Shown here one piece after another: positions 44,592 through 52,778 of a stretch of DNA of 64,000 nucleotides. The translations under genes were made by a program, and so were the position numbers. The first letter of the stretch is position 1. Every line of letters starts with the position of its first letter. The DNA comes from Pseudomonas cannabina (lineage in GTDB: Bacteria; Pseudomonadota; Gammaproteobacteria; Pseudomonadales; Pseudomonadaceae), in NCBI RefSeq assembly GCF_900100365.1, contig NZ_FNKU01000001.1, positions 3,100,001 through 3,164,000 of the forward strand, given 5' to 3'. Below the pieces are notes generated by a model. It was not told the origin of the DNA. It searched no databases and saw only the letters and a list, made by a program, of their open reading frames with translations.

Positions 44592-45869
44592 ATGGATATT
44601 CACGCGCTTTGGCTCAAGACCCAGGAACTCTGGGACATGCTCGATCAGCACACGTGGGTACGCACCGGGCTGGCACTGATCCTGTTGCTGACCACCGCCC
44701 TGGTGCTGGGCCGCGTCGCGCGTTTTCTGGTGCTGCATGCGGTCAGAATGCTCGGCCGCCAGCCGTCCCTGCACTGGGTCAACGACTTCCGCCATAACAA
44801 GGTTTTCCACCGACTGGCGCAGATGGTGCCGTCGCTGGTCATCCAGTTCGGCCTGACATTGGTGCCCGGCCTGAGCACCGCAGGCAGAAACGTGATCGGC
44901 AACATTGCCATGGCCTTCACCATTCTGTTCATGACCCTGGCCATCGGCGCACTGCTCAACGCCCTGCTGGACATCTACGCGCGCACCGAACACGCCCGCA
45001 CGCGCTCGATCAAAGGCTACGTGCAGCTGTCGAAAATGATTCTGTATGTGTTCGCCGCGATCATCATCGTCGCCACCTTGATCGACCGATCGCCGCTGTT
45101 GTTGCTGTCCGGCCTTGGCGCCATGTCGGCAGTCATTTTGTTGGTCTACAAAGACACCCTGCTGTCATTCGTCGCCAGCGTACAGCTGACCAGCAACGAC
45201 ATGCTGCGCGTCGGCGACTGGATCGAAATGCCGCAAGTGGGCGCCGATGGCGACGTGGTGGATATCACCCTGCATACCGTGAAGGTGCAGAACTTCGACA
45301 AAACCATCGTCTCCATCCCGACCTGGCGCCTGATGTCCGAGTCATTCCGCAACTGGCGCGGCATGCAGCAATCCGGCGGACGCCGCATCAAACGCAGCCT
45401 GTTCATCGACGCCAGCGGCGTGCGCTTCGTGCGTGACGACGAAGAACAACAACTCATGCAAATCCACCTGCTCACCGACTACATCGGCCGCAAGCAGGCA
45501 GAACTCCGGGCCTGGAACAAGGCACAAGGCAACGTCGCAGAAATGTCCGCCAACCGCCGGCGCGTGACCAACATCGGCACCTTCCGCGCCTACGCCCTGG
45601 CGTACCTGAAAAGCCACGCAGAAATAAACCCCGGCATGACCTGCATGGTTCGCCAGCTGGAACCCACTTCACAGGGTATTCCACTGGAGATCTACTGCTT
45701 TACTCGCACGACCGTATGGGTGGATTACGAGCGGATACAGGGGGATATTTTTGACTATTTGATTACCGTGATGCCGGAGTTCGGGCTGGGGTTGTATCAG
45801 CAGCCGAGTGGGGCGGATATGCGGGTGGGGTTGGGGGCGGAAGCTTTAGGCCAGGCTACCGCTGATTAG
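44592..45869 (+). CDS. MscS-family mechanosensitive channel, YbdG-like
   Basis: A 425-residue inner-membrane protein with five predicted TM helices and an MscS core: TM3-like pore region LLLSGLGAMSAVILLVYKDTLLSFVASVQLTSNDMLRVGDWIEMP, then the beta domain ADGDVVDITLHTVKVQNFDKTIVSIPTWRLMSESFRNW. The FRNWRGMQQSGGRRIKRSLFID stretch is specific to the YbdG subgroup (miniconductance-type channel). It should help release solutes on hypo-osmotic shock. Confidence 0.93.
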   Translation: MDIHALWLKTQELWDMLDQHTWVRTGLALILLLTTALVLGRVARFLVLHAVRMLGRQPSLHWVNDFRHNKVFHRLAQMVPSLVIQFGLTLVPGLSTAGRNVIGNIAMAFTILFMTLAIGALLNALLDIYARTEHARTRSIKGYVQLSKMILYVFAAIIIVATLIDRSPLLLLSGLGAMSAVILLVYKDTLLSFVASVQLTSNDMLRVGDWIEMPQVGADGDVVDITLHTVKVQNFDKTIVSIPTWRLMSESFRNWRGMQQSGGRRIKRSLFIDASGVRFVRDDEEQQLMQIHLLTDYIGRKQAELRAWNKAQGNVAEMSANRRRVTNIGTFRAYALAYLKSHAEINPGMTCMVRQLEPTSQGIPLEIYCFTRTTVWVDYERIQGDIFDYLITVMPEFGLGLYQQPSGADMRVGLGAEALGQATAD

Positions 45870-46105
45870 GGGCGGTAGCGCCAAGGTTGAGATTTGAAAG
45901 TGTTTGGAACGGTGCAGTGGTTCCATTGCTCCCAGCTATCGTGATTTGGGAATATGGAACCACCGAAGAGTTTTAGCCACTCAGTAGCTTTCTTTTTTTG
46001 AGCTACACGCATGCGAGTATCAAACTGTTCAACACCTGTGATCAAACATGCCATTCCACATGTGCCGCCTACTCGACCTTGAGTAGTGTCGCCTTCAAAC
46101 TTCAA
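45866..46105 (-). CDS. Possible small ORF (79 aa), uncertain
   Basis: Opens with TTG at 46105 and reads MKFEGDTTQGRVGGTCGMACLITGVEQ...SIFPNHDSWEQWNHC, ending at 45866 four bases into the MscS gene's end. The composition is protein-like, but it has no ATG and no clear ribosome site, and the hrp box of hopAF1 lies inside it on the other strand. It may be a remnant of an older gene displaced by the effector locus. Included so that the region is not read as empty. Confidence 0.25.
   Translation of the reverse strand: MKFEGDTTQGRVGGTCGMACLITGVEQFDTRMRVAQKKKATEWLKLFGGSIFPNHDSWEQWNHCTVPNTFKSQPWRYRP
45956..45983 (+). promoter_or_regulatory. Candidate hrp box (HrpL-dependent promoter) for hopAF1
   Basis: GGAACC (45956-45961), a 15-bp spacer, then CCACTCA (45977-45983). 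This fits the hrp consensus GGAACC-N15/16-CCACNNA with no mismatch. The nearest downstream plus-strand gene is hopAF1, 258 bp away, a rather long leader. HrpL is the ECF sigma factor that turns on type III genes in planta. Confidence 0.85.
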
Positions 46106-46241
46106 GTATCACATCACAAACGGAAAGCAAACTAGCGAACCCTATACATTAGCCATATGAGGCGTGGTAACGACCACACTAAGTTTTCGGCTATGCCGCT
46201 ACAATCCTAAAGTTTAATCCTGCATTAAAGAGAGAACCGTC

Positions 46242-47096
46242 ATGGGGCTATGTATTTCAAAAAACTCTGGTAGCGGTTACAGCTACAGTGATAGCGACCG
46301 TTGGGAAGTGCCTGCAGGCCCTCCAAACGCCAGGTCTGTCTCCAGTCATCAAACGGCATCTGCGAGAGATATAGCATCAGACGAGGTGGATGAACGTCCT
46401 GCAACGTTTTCTCATTTTCAACTCGCGCGGTGCGGTGGAGATTATACGCTTAGCATGGTTTCTTCAGCGGCTTATCAAGCAGAAAGACGGCATCGCGGTA
46501 ACTCAATAAAAGATCGTAGTCAATCCATACTCCCATGGGTCCAGGTATATCATTCTAAAAAAGGTTTGGATTACAGCTTCCAGATCGACAGAACCACGAC
46601 TGTTAAAGTGGCTGGATTCAACTGCTCTGTCCCCAATGATAGAGGGACTCGGCATTTATACAGCGCTGGTACAAGTCAGATAAACATGCCTGTCATCGCA
46701 GACAACATGAGTGCGTGCATTGCTGTCGCGTGTGCGGCAGAAAATGTGGATGCTGCCACCGGTGAACGTGTACCGGGGGCGAAAGTCCGCGTGTTCCATC
46801 TGCTCCCTTTTCGCCGCGAAGATCTTGTGCCAAAAGAAGTTCTAGCTTCTGTACGTGACTATTTGCGAACCACCAAAGAACAGGGGCTAACACTGCGCGT
46901 AGCCATGCATGGAGGGAATACAGAGGGTGATTTCTCAGTCAGCACTGCGCAGGCTTTGAAAAGCCTGTTTGCAGATGAAGGGATCCCGCTTGAGTTTGAC
47001 GAGACCTGTGCAAACCGAACGTCTGAAACACTGCTTGGCGCCGTTATCTTAGATGACAACTCGACTCATTTCATAAAACACTTGGTTGCTTCATAA
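46242..47096 (+). CDS. hopAF1: Type III effector HopAF1
   Basis: A 284-residue effector, full length and intact. The N-terminus MGLCIS has Gly2 and Cys4 in place for host myristoylation and palmitoylation, fitting the plasma-membrane location reported for HopAF1; the first 50 residues are Ser-rich, as in a type III secretion signal. The C-terminal half carries the deamidase-like core with Cys159 (DNMSACIAVAC) and His186 (VRVFHLLPF), the residues I recall as catalytic. HopAF1 is reported to deamidate plant methylthioadenosine nucleosidases in the Yang cycle and so lower ethylene induction. It has an upstream hrp box and IS1182 downstream. Confidence 0.96.
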   Translation: MGLCISKNSGSGYSYSDSDRWEVPAGPPNARSVSSHQTASARDIASDEVDERPATFSHFQLARCGGDYTLSMVSSAAYQAERRHRGNSIKDRSQSILPWVQVYHSKKGLDYSFQIDRTTTVKVAGFNCSVPNDRGTRHLYSAGTSQINMPVIADNMSACIAVACAAENVDAATGERVPGAKVRVFHLLPFRREDLVPKEVLASVRDYLRTTKEQGLTLRVAMHGGNTEGDFSVSTAQALKSLFADEGIPLEFDETCANRTSETLLGAVILDDNSTHFIKHLVAS

Positions 47097-47188
47097 TTTA
47101 ATAAAACGCTACTTGTAATGACCTCAAATAAGAACTACCAACCGATAATCGAAAAGGGTCAAGTGTAGGTATTTCAGATGCAACAAAA

Positions 47189-47215
47189 AAGGCCCTAATC
47201 AGACTGTGTGAAAAC
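47189..47215. terminator. Left half of a terminator split by the IS1182-family element
   Basis: AAAAAAGGCCC at 47185-47195 and GGGCCTTTTCTT at 48910-48921 form one stem around a TAAT loop once the IS is removed. The rebuilt hairpin with flanking A and T runs would stop transcription from both hopAF1 and the convergent LysR gene. The IS used the TAAT loop as its 4-bp target. Confidence 0.75.
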
Positions 47216-47219
47216 CTAG

Positions 47220-47318
47220 GGAGGCGCTGATTTATTCGATTTTTCGTCCCTGCAACGCTCTGGAGGCCTTGATTTATCTGGGGGCAACAGCTGGGTTTTA
47301 GAATAAATCAGCGTCTCC
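47220..47318 (+). mobile_element. MITE copy 5 (MITEPsy1-like), inside IS1182
   Basis: The 99-bp core is flanked by CTAG on both sides (47216-47219 and 47319-47322). It inserted into the IS1182-family element between its left inverted repeat and the transposase gene, so it arrived later than that IS. Confidence 0.93.
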
Positions 47319-47382
47319 CTAGCAATCTGCGCAGCGCTCAAAGAAAATGCTCCGTATCGAAAGATACAGAGCATTTTTCGTT

Positions 47383-48807
47383 ATGGCCTACATCCAAGGT
47401 GAGTCCCGCAGCCAGACCAGCCTATTCCCGGTCTCGCTGGAAGAGTTGATCCCCGAGGATCACCTCGTTCGTGTCATTGACCTGTACGTTGCCAGGCTCG
47501 ATCTGGTGCAACTGGGCTTCGATAAAGCGATTCCAAAAAGCACGGGGCGCCCTGCTTATGATCCCGCCGATCAGCTAAAACTCTACCTCTACGGCTATTT
47601 TCAGCGGATTCGCTCATCGCGACGTCTTGAAGCCGAGTGTCAGCGCAACATCGAAGTGATGTGGCTGATCAACCGGCTCAAGCCCGACTTCAAGACCATC
47701 GCCGATTTTCGCAAGAACAATAAACCCGCCTTCATCGCGACCTGCCGTGCTTTCGTTCGGTTTTGTCGCACGGCAGGCTTGATCGCCGGTGAGTTGGTGG
47801 CCATCGACGGCAGCAAGTTTCAGGCGGTCGCATCCTCACGGCGTCATGTGAATTTGAAGCAGCTCAAGCGCCAGGAAGAAAAACTGGATAAGCGCATCGC
47901 TCAGTATCTGGCCGAGCTGGATGAGGCCGACAAGGCTGAAACCACAGATTCAATTGATCGCAGCGCAATCAAGGTAGCCCTGGCACAGCTTGAGGCTCGA
48001 CAACAGGATAATCAGAGTTGCCAGGCACTGATGCGTTCGATGGGCATCGAGCAGTTCAACACCCATGAAAGCGATGCCCGAATGATGCGCACGGCCAAAG
48101 GGCCACGTGTGGCCTACAACGTGCAAACCGTCGTGGACGCCGAGCATTGCCTGATTTTGCATCATGAGGTCACCCAAGATGGCGATGACCGAAAGCAACT
48201 GGAGCCGATGGCCAAGGCCGCCAAAGCAGAGTTACAGCAAGATGATCTGACGGTCACTGCCGATGCCGGCTACTCCAATGGCAAGCAGTTTCAGGCCTGC
48301 GAGGATGCTTCGATTACGGCCTATGTACCGCCCAATCGTTCGAAAAACCCTGGCAGTCAGGAAGAGCAGCTCTTTGAGCGAAAAGACTTTATCTATGAGA
48401 CCGGACACGATCGTTTCCAGTGTCCGGCAGGCAAATGGTTAACGCTAAAACAGCACAACAAAGGTGATCGGATCTATCAGGCTGAGGTCGATGACTGCGC
48501 CAACTGCGCGCTGAAAACGCAATGCACTCGAGCCCGGCGCCGTTATGTCTCACGACATGCCCATGAAGAGGCTTTCGAGCGGATGGAGCAAAGAATGCAG
48601 GCGCATCCTGAGATGATGGCCAACCGAAGATCCATCGTTGAGCACCCCTTCGGCAACCTCAAGCAATGGCTATTTGGTAATGGCCGTTTCTTGCTGCGAC
48701 AACTGGAGGGTACAAAAGCTGAAATGGCCTTGGCGGTGAATGCCTATAACCTGAAACGAGCGATTAAAGTGCTCGGTGTGCGCCATCTGATGGCTTTGAT
48801 GGGCTGA
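47383..48807 (+). CDS. IS1182-family transposase
   Basis: ATG 47383 gives a 474-residue DDE transposase. The N-terminal domain (YIQGESRSQTSLFPVSLEELIPEDHLVRVIDLYVA) is typical of IS1182. The first Asp is in GELVAIDGSKFQAVAS, the second in LTVTADAGYSNGKQF and the Glu in RRSIVEHPFGNLKQWLFG. Four cysteines cluster before it (CPAG, CANCALKTQC), as in other members. It is intact, so mobility is plausible even with the MITE in its end. Confidence 0.95.
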   Translation: MAYIQGESRSQTSLFPVSLEELIPEDHLVRVIDLYVARLDLVQLGFDKAIPKSTGRPAYDPADQLKLYLYGYFQRIRSSRRLEAECQRNIEVMWLINRLKPDFKTIADFRKNNKPAFIATCRAFVRFCRTAGLIAGELVAIDGSKFQAVASSRRHVNLKQLKRQEEKLDKRIAQYLAELDEADKAETTDSIDRSAIKVALAQLEARQQDNQSCQALMRSMGIEQFNTHESDARMMRTAKGPRVAYNVQTVVDAEHCLILHHEVTQDGDDRKQLEPMAKAAKAELQQDDLTVTADAGYSNGKQFQACEDASITAYVPPNRSKNPGSQEEQLFERKDFIYETGHDRFQCPAGKWLTLKQHNKGDRIYQAEVDDCANCALKTQCTRARRRYVSRHAHEEAFERMEQRMQAHPEMMANRRSIVEHPFGNLKQWLFGNGRFLLRQLEGTKAEMALAVNAYNLKRAIKVLGVRHLMALMG

Positions 48808-49810
48808 GCGGACATTTTTTTCGTCTGCTGCCAATACAAAAAAAACGCCCCGAACAAGTCGGGGCGTTTGCTTGGGCCTTCATCAGTGTGTTTTCACACA
48901 GTCTGTAATGGGCCTTTTCTTGCACTTTTAACAGATCACACCCCGCCCTCCCCCAGAACGCTTCCGCTGACTGGCTAAGAATTGCCTTCGGCCTGGTCAA
49001 ATGAATCTCCAACGGTATATCCCAGCTCTCATCAAGCGCCCTGACCAAACGCCCGTCCAGCACCTCCTGTTCGGTGAGGCTCTTGGGCAGCCACGCCACT
49101 CCTTTGCTTTCCAATGCCATGGACATGAGCACTGCCGCGAGGTGGCTGCTAAACAGCGGTTTGAGGTGCAGGTAATCTTCCTTGCCGCGCAGTCGGTGGG
49201 CGACGATGCGTCCCAGTCCGGATTCGTGGGTGTACGCGAGGTAGGGTAGCGCTGCGGGTGAGGTGCCGACGTTGGCGGAGGCGCTGGCAAGCGGAACGAG
49301 AACGTCCTCGCCCACTTTCTTGCTAACGAACTGATCGGGTGCCAGCAACGGTGGGACGTCGGGGTGGCGGTGGCAGAGGAGGAACTGCACTTGGCCATGG
49401 ATCAGCATCTGCTCGCAGACCGCCATGCTGTCCGAATGCAGTTGCACTGCCTCGATCGGCGCACCGTTGCCGGCGCTTCTGAGCCACTTGGGGAAAAACG
49501 TGAACGACAGGGAGTGCGTTGCGGCGAACTGCAGTGACCTGGCGGCTACTCCGGCCACCTCTTGGGCCTCGCTGCGCATTCGGTACAAATGTCGGGCAGC
49601 TTCTTGGGCGCTGGGCAAAATCTGCCGGCCGGCCTCGGTAAGGGTTGCGCCTTGTGGCGTGCGCACAAACAGCTGAACCCCCATCCAGTTTTCCAGGGAC
49701 CGAACTCTGCGGCTGAAAGCTGGCTGGGTGACATGCCGTGCTTCAGCGGCGCGCACGAAACTGCCGTACTCCGCGAGCGCTGAAAGATCTTCGAGCCAAA
49801 CCAGTTCCAC
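48764..49810 (-). CDS. LysR-family regulator of the tartrate genes, 3' end altered by IS1182
   Basis: GTG 49810 (AGAAGG upstream) starts ELVWLEDLSALAEYGSFVRAAEARHVTQPAFSRRVRSLENWMGVQLFVRTPQGATLTEAG, a standard HTH. The effector domain follows to KVQEKAH at 48908. The native protein would be 301 residues, ending in CAT TAG. The IS1182 insertion at TAAT destroys that TAG; translation now runs into the IS and adds about 47 residues (YRLCENTLMKAQANAP...). It is divergent from the tartrate dehydratase gene, so it probably activates it in response to tartrate. Whether the tail harms activity is unknown. Confidence 0.9.
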   Translation of the reverse strand: MELVWLEDLSALAEYGSFVRAAEARHVTQPAFSRRVRSLENWMGVQLFVRTPQGATLTEAGRQILPSAQEAARHLYRMRSEAQEVAGVAARSLQFAATHSLSFTFFPKWLRSAGNGAPIEAVQLHSDSMAVCEQMLIHGQVQFLLCHRHPDVPPLLAPDQFVSKKVGEDVLVPLASASANVGTSPAALPYLAYTHESGLGRIVAHRLRGKEDYLHLKPLFSSHLAAVLMSMALESKGVAWLPKSLTEQEVLDGRLVRALDESWDIPLEIHLTRPKAILSQSAEAFWGRAGCDLLKVQEKAHYRLCENTLMKAQANAPTCSGRFFCIGSRRKKCPLSPSKPSDGAHRAL

Positions 49811-49909
49811 GGGCCATGCCTTCTGTGCATAGGGTGCGGCATTAATAGCATTGGGCGGGTGGTGTCGCAACGCATAACGTGACTCCACGAACAACAAGAG
49901 GAGCCCGTC

Positions 49910-51080
49910 ATGCGCATCGTAGACATTCGTGAAAAAACCGTTTCCATTGCCTCGCCCAATGCCAATGCCTATATCGATTTCTCGAAAATGACCTGCTCGG
50001 TCGTGGCGGTCATCACTGATGTGATTCGCGACGGCAAACCTGTTATCGGCTACGGCTTCAACTCCAATGGCCGCTACGGTCAAGGCGCGTTGATGCGTGA
50101 TCGCTTTCTGGCGCGGATTACCGAAGCTGATCCGGACACCCTCGTCGACCCTGAAAACGAAAACCTGGACCCGTTCGCCATCTGGAAAGCGCTGATGACC
50201 AACGAGAAGCCGGGCGGCCACGGCGAGCGCTCGGTCGCGGTGGGCACCATCGACATGGCGGTATGGGATGCCGTGGCCAAGATTGAAGGCAAACCGCTCT
50301 ATCGCCTGCTGGCTGACCGCTATCGCGACGGCGTGGCGGATGACAAGGTCTGGGTCTATGCGGCCGGTGGCTATTACTACCCCCGGCAAAGACCAGACCA
50401 AGCTCAAGGCAGAAATGCAGAGCTATCTGGATCGTGGCTACGACGTCGTCAAGATGAAGATCGGTGCGGTGCCACTGGACGAAGATATCCGTCGCATCGA
50501 AGCGGTGCTTGAAGTGGTCGGGGACGGTCGTCGACTGGCGGTCGATGCCAACGGTCGCTTCGATCTTCAGACCGGCATCGCTTATGCCGAAGCCATCAAA
50601 AAGTACAACCTCTTCTGGTACGAAGAAGTCGGCGATCCGCTGGACTACGCGTTGCAGGCCGAGCTGGCCAATCACTATGAACTGCCTATGGTGACCGGGG
50701 AAAACCTGTTCTCTCATCAGGATGCCCGCAACCTTCTGCGCCACGGCGGCATGCGTCCTGATCGCGATTTTCTGCAGTTCGATTGCGCTTTGTCCTACGG
50801 GCTTGTGGAGTACATGCGCACCCTCACGGTGATGGAAGAAATGGGCTGGTCTTCGCGCCGCGTGGTTCCGCATGGCGGCCATCAGATGTCCCTGAACATC
50901 GCCGCCGGCTTGCACTTGGGCGGCAACGAGTCCTACCCGGACGTGTTTCAGCCTTTCGGCGGTTTCGCAGACGGGATCAAGGTAGAAAACGGCTATGTCG
51001 GCCTGCCGGATATGCCGGGGGTTGGTTTCGAAGCCAAGTCCGCCTTGTACGCCGTCATGCGCGAGCTGGGCGAAGGCTGA
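49910..51080 (+). pseudogene. tarD: D(-)-tartrate dehydratase (enolase superfamily), frameshifted
   Basis: Two overlapping frames encode one enzyme, joined at a run of five C (50380-50384); four C would keep the frame (GGYYYPGKDQTKLK). The rebuilt 389-residue protein has all residues of Bradyrhizobium TarD shifted by one: Lys183 in KMKIG (184 there), metal ligands Asp212, Glu238 and Glu264, and His321 in VPHGG. It would dehydrate D(-)-tartrate to oxaloacetate in the cytoplasm. As written the protein ends at ~200 residues without the active site. DctA follows, and a LysR gene diverges, making a complete uptake-and-use module. Confidence 0.9.
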
Positions 51081-51183
51081 TCAACCTTGCTCTGCGGCCC
51101 CTTTCGCCAGCGGCCGCAGACGCAGGCTTTACCTACTGACACCAGGCCACATGCCCATCACAACAATAAAATGAGGTGCTTCC

Positions 51184-52515
51184 GTGGAAATCTCCAAATC
51201 CCGCTGGTATGGCCAGCTGTATGTGCAAGTGCTGATCGGCATCGTGGTAGGTGCCGCCATCGGTTATTTCATGCCCGATATCGGCGCCAGGCTCCAACCC
51301 TTTGCCGATGGCTTTATCAAACTGATCAAGATGCTCTTGGCACCCATTATTTTCCGCACGGTCGTTGTCGGTATTGCGAAGATGGGCAGTATCAAAGAAG
51401 TCGGGCGGATCGGCGTAAAAGCGCTGATCTACTTCGAGATTCTTTCCACCATTGCACTGGTCATCGGCCTTGTTGTGGTCAACATCGTCAAGCCGGGCGT
51501 CGGGATGAACATCAACGTCGGCGCGCTCGATGGAAGTGCAATCAGCAAGTACAGCCAAGCGGCCAGTGAACAAGGCGGTACTGTTGATTTCTTTCTCAAC
51601 ATCATCCCGCACACCTTCATGGGCGCATTCTCGAATGGCGTCATGCTGCAAGTTATTTTGCTGTCGGTATTGATGGGCGTTGCTCTGGTTCAAATGGGCG
51701 AAACCAGCAAACCGCTGATCAATACCATCGATCTGTTCCTGCAAGGTCTGTTCAGGATTGTCGCGATGGTCATGCGCCTCGCCCCATTGGGTGCAGGTGC
51801 GGGTATGGCGTTCACGATCGGCAAGTACGGGATTGGTACGTTGCTGTCACTCGGTCAGTTGCTGGTCGCGCTCTACATCACCACGTTAATATTTATCGTG
51901 GTTGTGCTGGGTACGGTTGCCAGATGGTCCGGCATGCCGCTCATGCAGTTTCTTCGGTATTTCAAGGATGAAATTCTCATCACGCTGGGCACCTGTTCAA
52001 CCGAAGCGGTACTGCCGCGCATGATGGTCAAGCTTGAAAAACTGGGCTGCAAAAAATCGGTTGTGGGCATGGTGTTGCCTACCGGGTACACCTTCAATGC
52101 GGACGGCACCTGCATCTATCTCACCATGGCCGCCATCTTCATCGCTCAGGCCACCAACACGCCTCTGACCTTTGTGGATCAGATGATTCTGCTCGGTGTA
52201 TTCCTGCTGACGTCCAAAGGCTCGGCGGGCGTGGCCGGTGCGGGATTCGTGACGCTGGCTGCGACATTGACCACCATCCACTCCATTCCGCTGGTAGGGC
52301 TGGTTTTGCTGTTGGGCATTGACCGGTTCCTGAACGAAGCCCGGGCCGTGACCAACCTGATTGGCAACGGTATCGGCACCCTCGCGATCGCGAAGTGGGA
52401 CAACTCGTTCGACGCCGAGACCTGCGCGCGTGAAATCGCCGCCATGAACAATGAAAAAGCGGCGAGAAAGGCAGTGCTGACGCATATCCCGACTGCCCAG
52501 GAAACTCGTAAATAG
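51184..52515 (+). CDS. dctA: C4-dicarboxylate transporter DctA
   Basis: A 443-residue DAACS-family symporter. Motifs: MLLAPIIFRTVVVGIAKMG, SFVA-like GTCSTEAVLPRMM (re-entrant loop, serine-rich motif variant), PTGYTFNADGTCIYLTMAAIFIAQ and SKGSAGVAGAGFVTLAATL (substrate-binding loop). It carries succinate, malate and fumarate, and related DctA proteins also take up tartrate. Placed 103 bp after the tartrate dehydratase, it is probably the tartrate importer of this module. Intact. Confidence 0.95.
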   Translation: MEISKSRWYGQLYVQVLIGIVVGAAIGYFMPDIGARLQPFADGFIKLIKMLLAPIIFRTVVVGIAKMGSIKEVGRIGVKALIYFEILSTIALVIGLVVVNIVKPGVGMNINVGALDGSAISKYSQAASEQGGTVDFFLNIIPHTFMGAFSNGVMLQVILLSVLMGVALVQMGETSKPLINTIDLFLQGLFRIVAMVMRLAPLGAGAGMAFTIGKYGIGTLLSLGQLLVALYITTLIFIVVVLGTVARWSGMPLMQFLRYFKDEILITLGTCSTEAVLPRMMVKLEKLGCKKSVVGMVLPTGYTFNADGTCIYLTMAAIFIAQATNTPLTFVDQMILLGVFLLTSKGSAGVAGAGFVTLAATLTTIHSIPLVGLVLLLGIDRFLNEARAVTNLIGNGIGTLAIAKWDNSFDAETCAREIAAMNNEKAARKAVLTHIPTAQETRK

Positions 52516-52698
52516 ATGCGGCCTCTCGTATCGCGGTGGCGCTCGTTTCTGGACGAAATCTTCGACCTGCTCAACACCTCCCCACCCCCACAAGAACGGG
52601 TCGTCGAACGCGCCAAGCCGTTGCGGTTTGCTGAAGCAAGCGGTTCACATGGCGAAGTCTTGAAAATGCTGACGGGACACAAACCAACGACAGATTGA
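52516..52698 (+). CDS. Possible microprotein coupled to dctA (60 aa)
   Basis: Its ATG follows the dctA TAG directly (TAGATG), and its TGA stops just before the terminator stem at 52700, so it fills the space from dctA to the terminator. The sequence (RPLVSRWRSFLDEIFDLLNTSPPPQERVVERAKPLRF) is basic and partly helical. This placement argues that it is translated, but there is no recognised family and no independent ribosome site, so chance is possible. Confidence 0.35.
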   Translation: MRPLVSRWRSFLDEIFDLLNTSPPPQERVVERAKPLRFAEASGSHGEVLKMLTGHKPTTD

Positions 52699-52699
52699 T

Positions 52700-52717
52700 G
52701 CTGCCCCCGTGGGCAGC
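52700..52717 (+). terminator. Hairpin after dctA
   Basis: Stem GCTGCCC / GGGCAGC with a 4-base loop just past the possible microprotein gene. The T-run is poor. It directly abuts the first 38-bp repeat. Confidence 0.55.
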
Positions 52718-52753
52718 AACTGATGCCATCGTGGTGAACAGATGGCATCACCG
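52716..52753. repeat. 38-bp repeat with inner palindrome, copy 1
   Basis: GCAACTGATGCCATCG ... CAGATGGCATCACCG; the GATGCCATC / GATGGCATC arms form a 9-bp stem. A second copy lies at 54582-54619, differing only in the loop. It lies 25 bp past the stop of the quinone reductase gene on the minus strand and may end that transcript. Confidence 0.75.
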
Positions 52754-52778
52754 TCGCGATCAAATCATCCGCGTGCGG

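Larger units (their letters stand above)
47200..48905 (+). mobile_element. IS1182-family element carrying an inserted MITE
   Basis: Ends are CAGACTGTGTGAAAAC (left, 47200-47215) and its perfect inverse GTTTTCACACAGTCTG (right, 48890-48905), flanked by TAAT on both sides (47196-47199, 48906-48909). A MITE sits 16 bp inside the left end, so the original IS is about 1,603 bp. Before the transposase lies a stem-loop (AAATGCTC...GAGCATTTTT, ~47345-47378) that may block read-in, and after it a terminator stem AACGCCCCGA / TCGGGGCGTT. It could be ISPsy6, but this is unverified. Confidence 0.93.
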
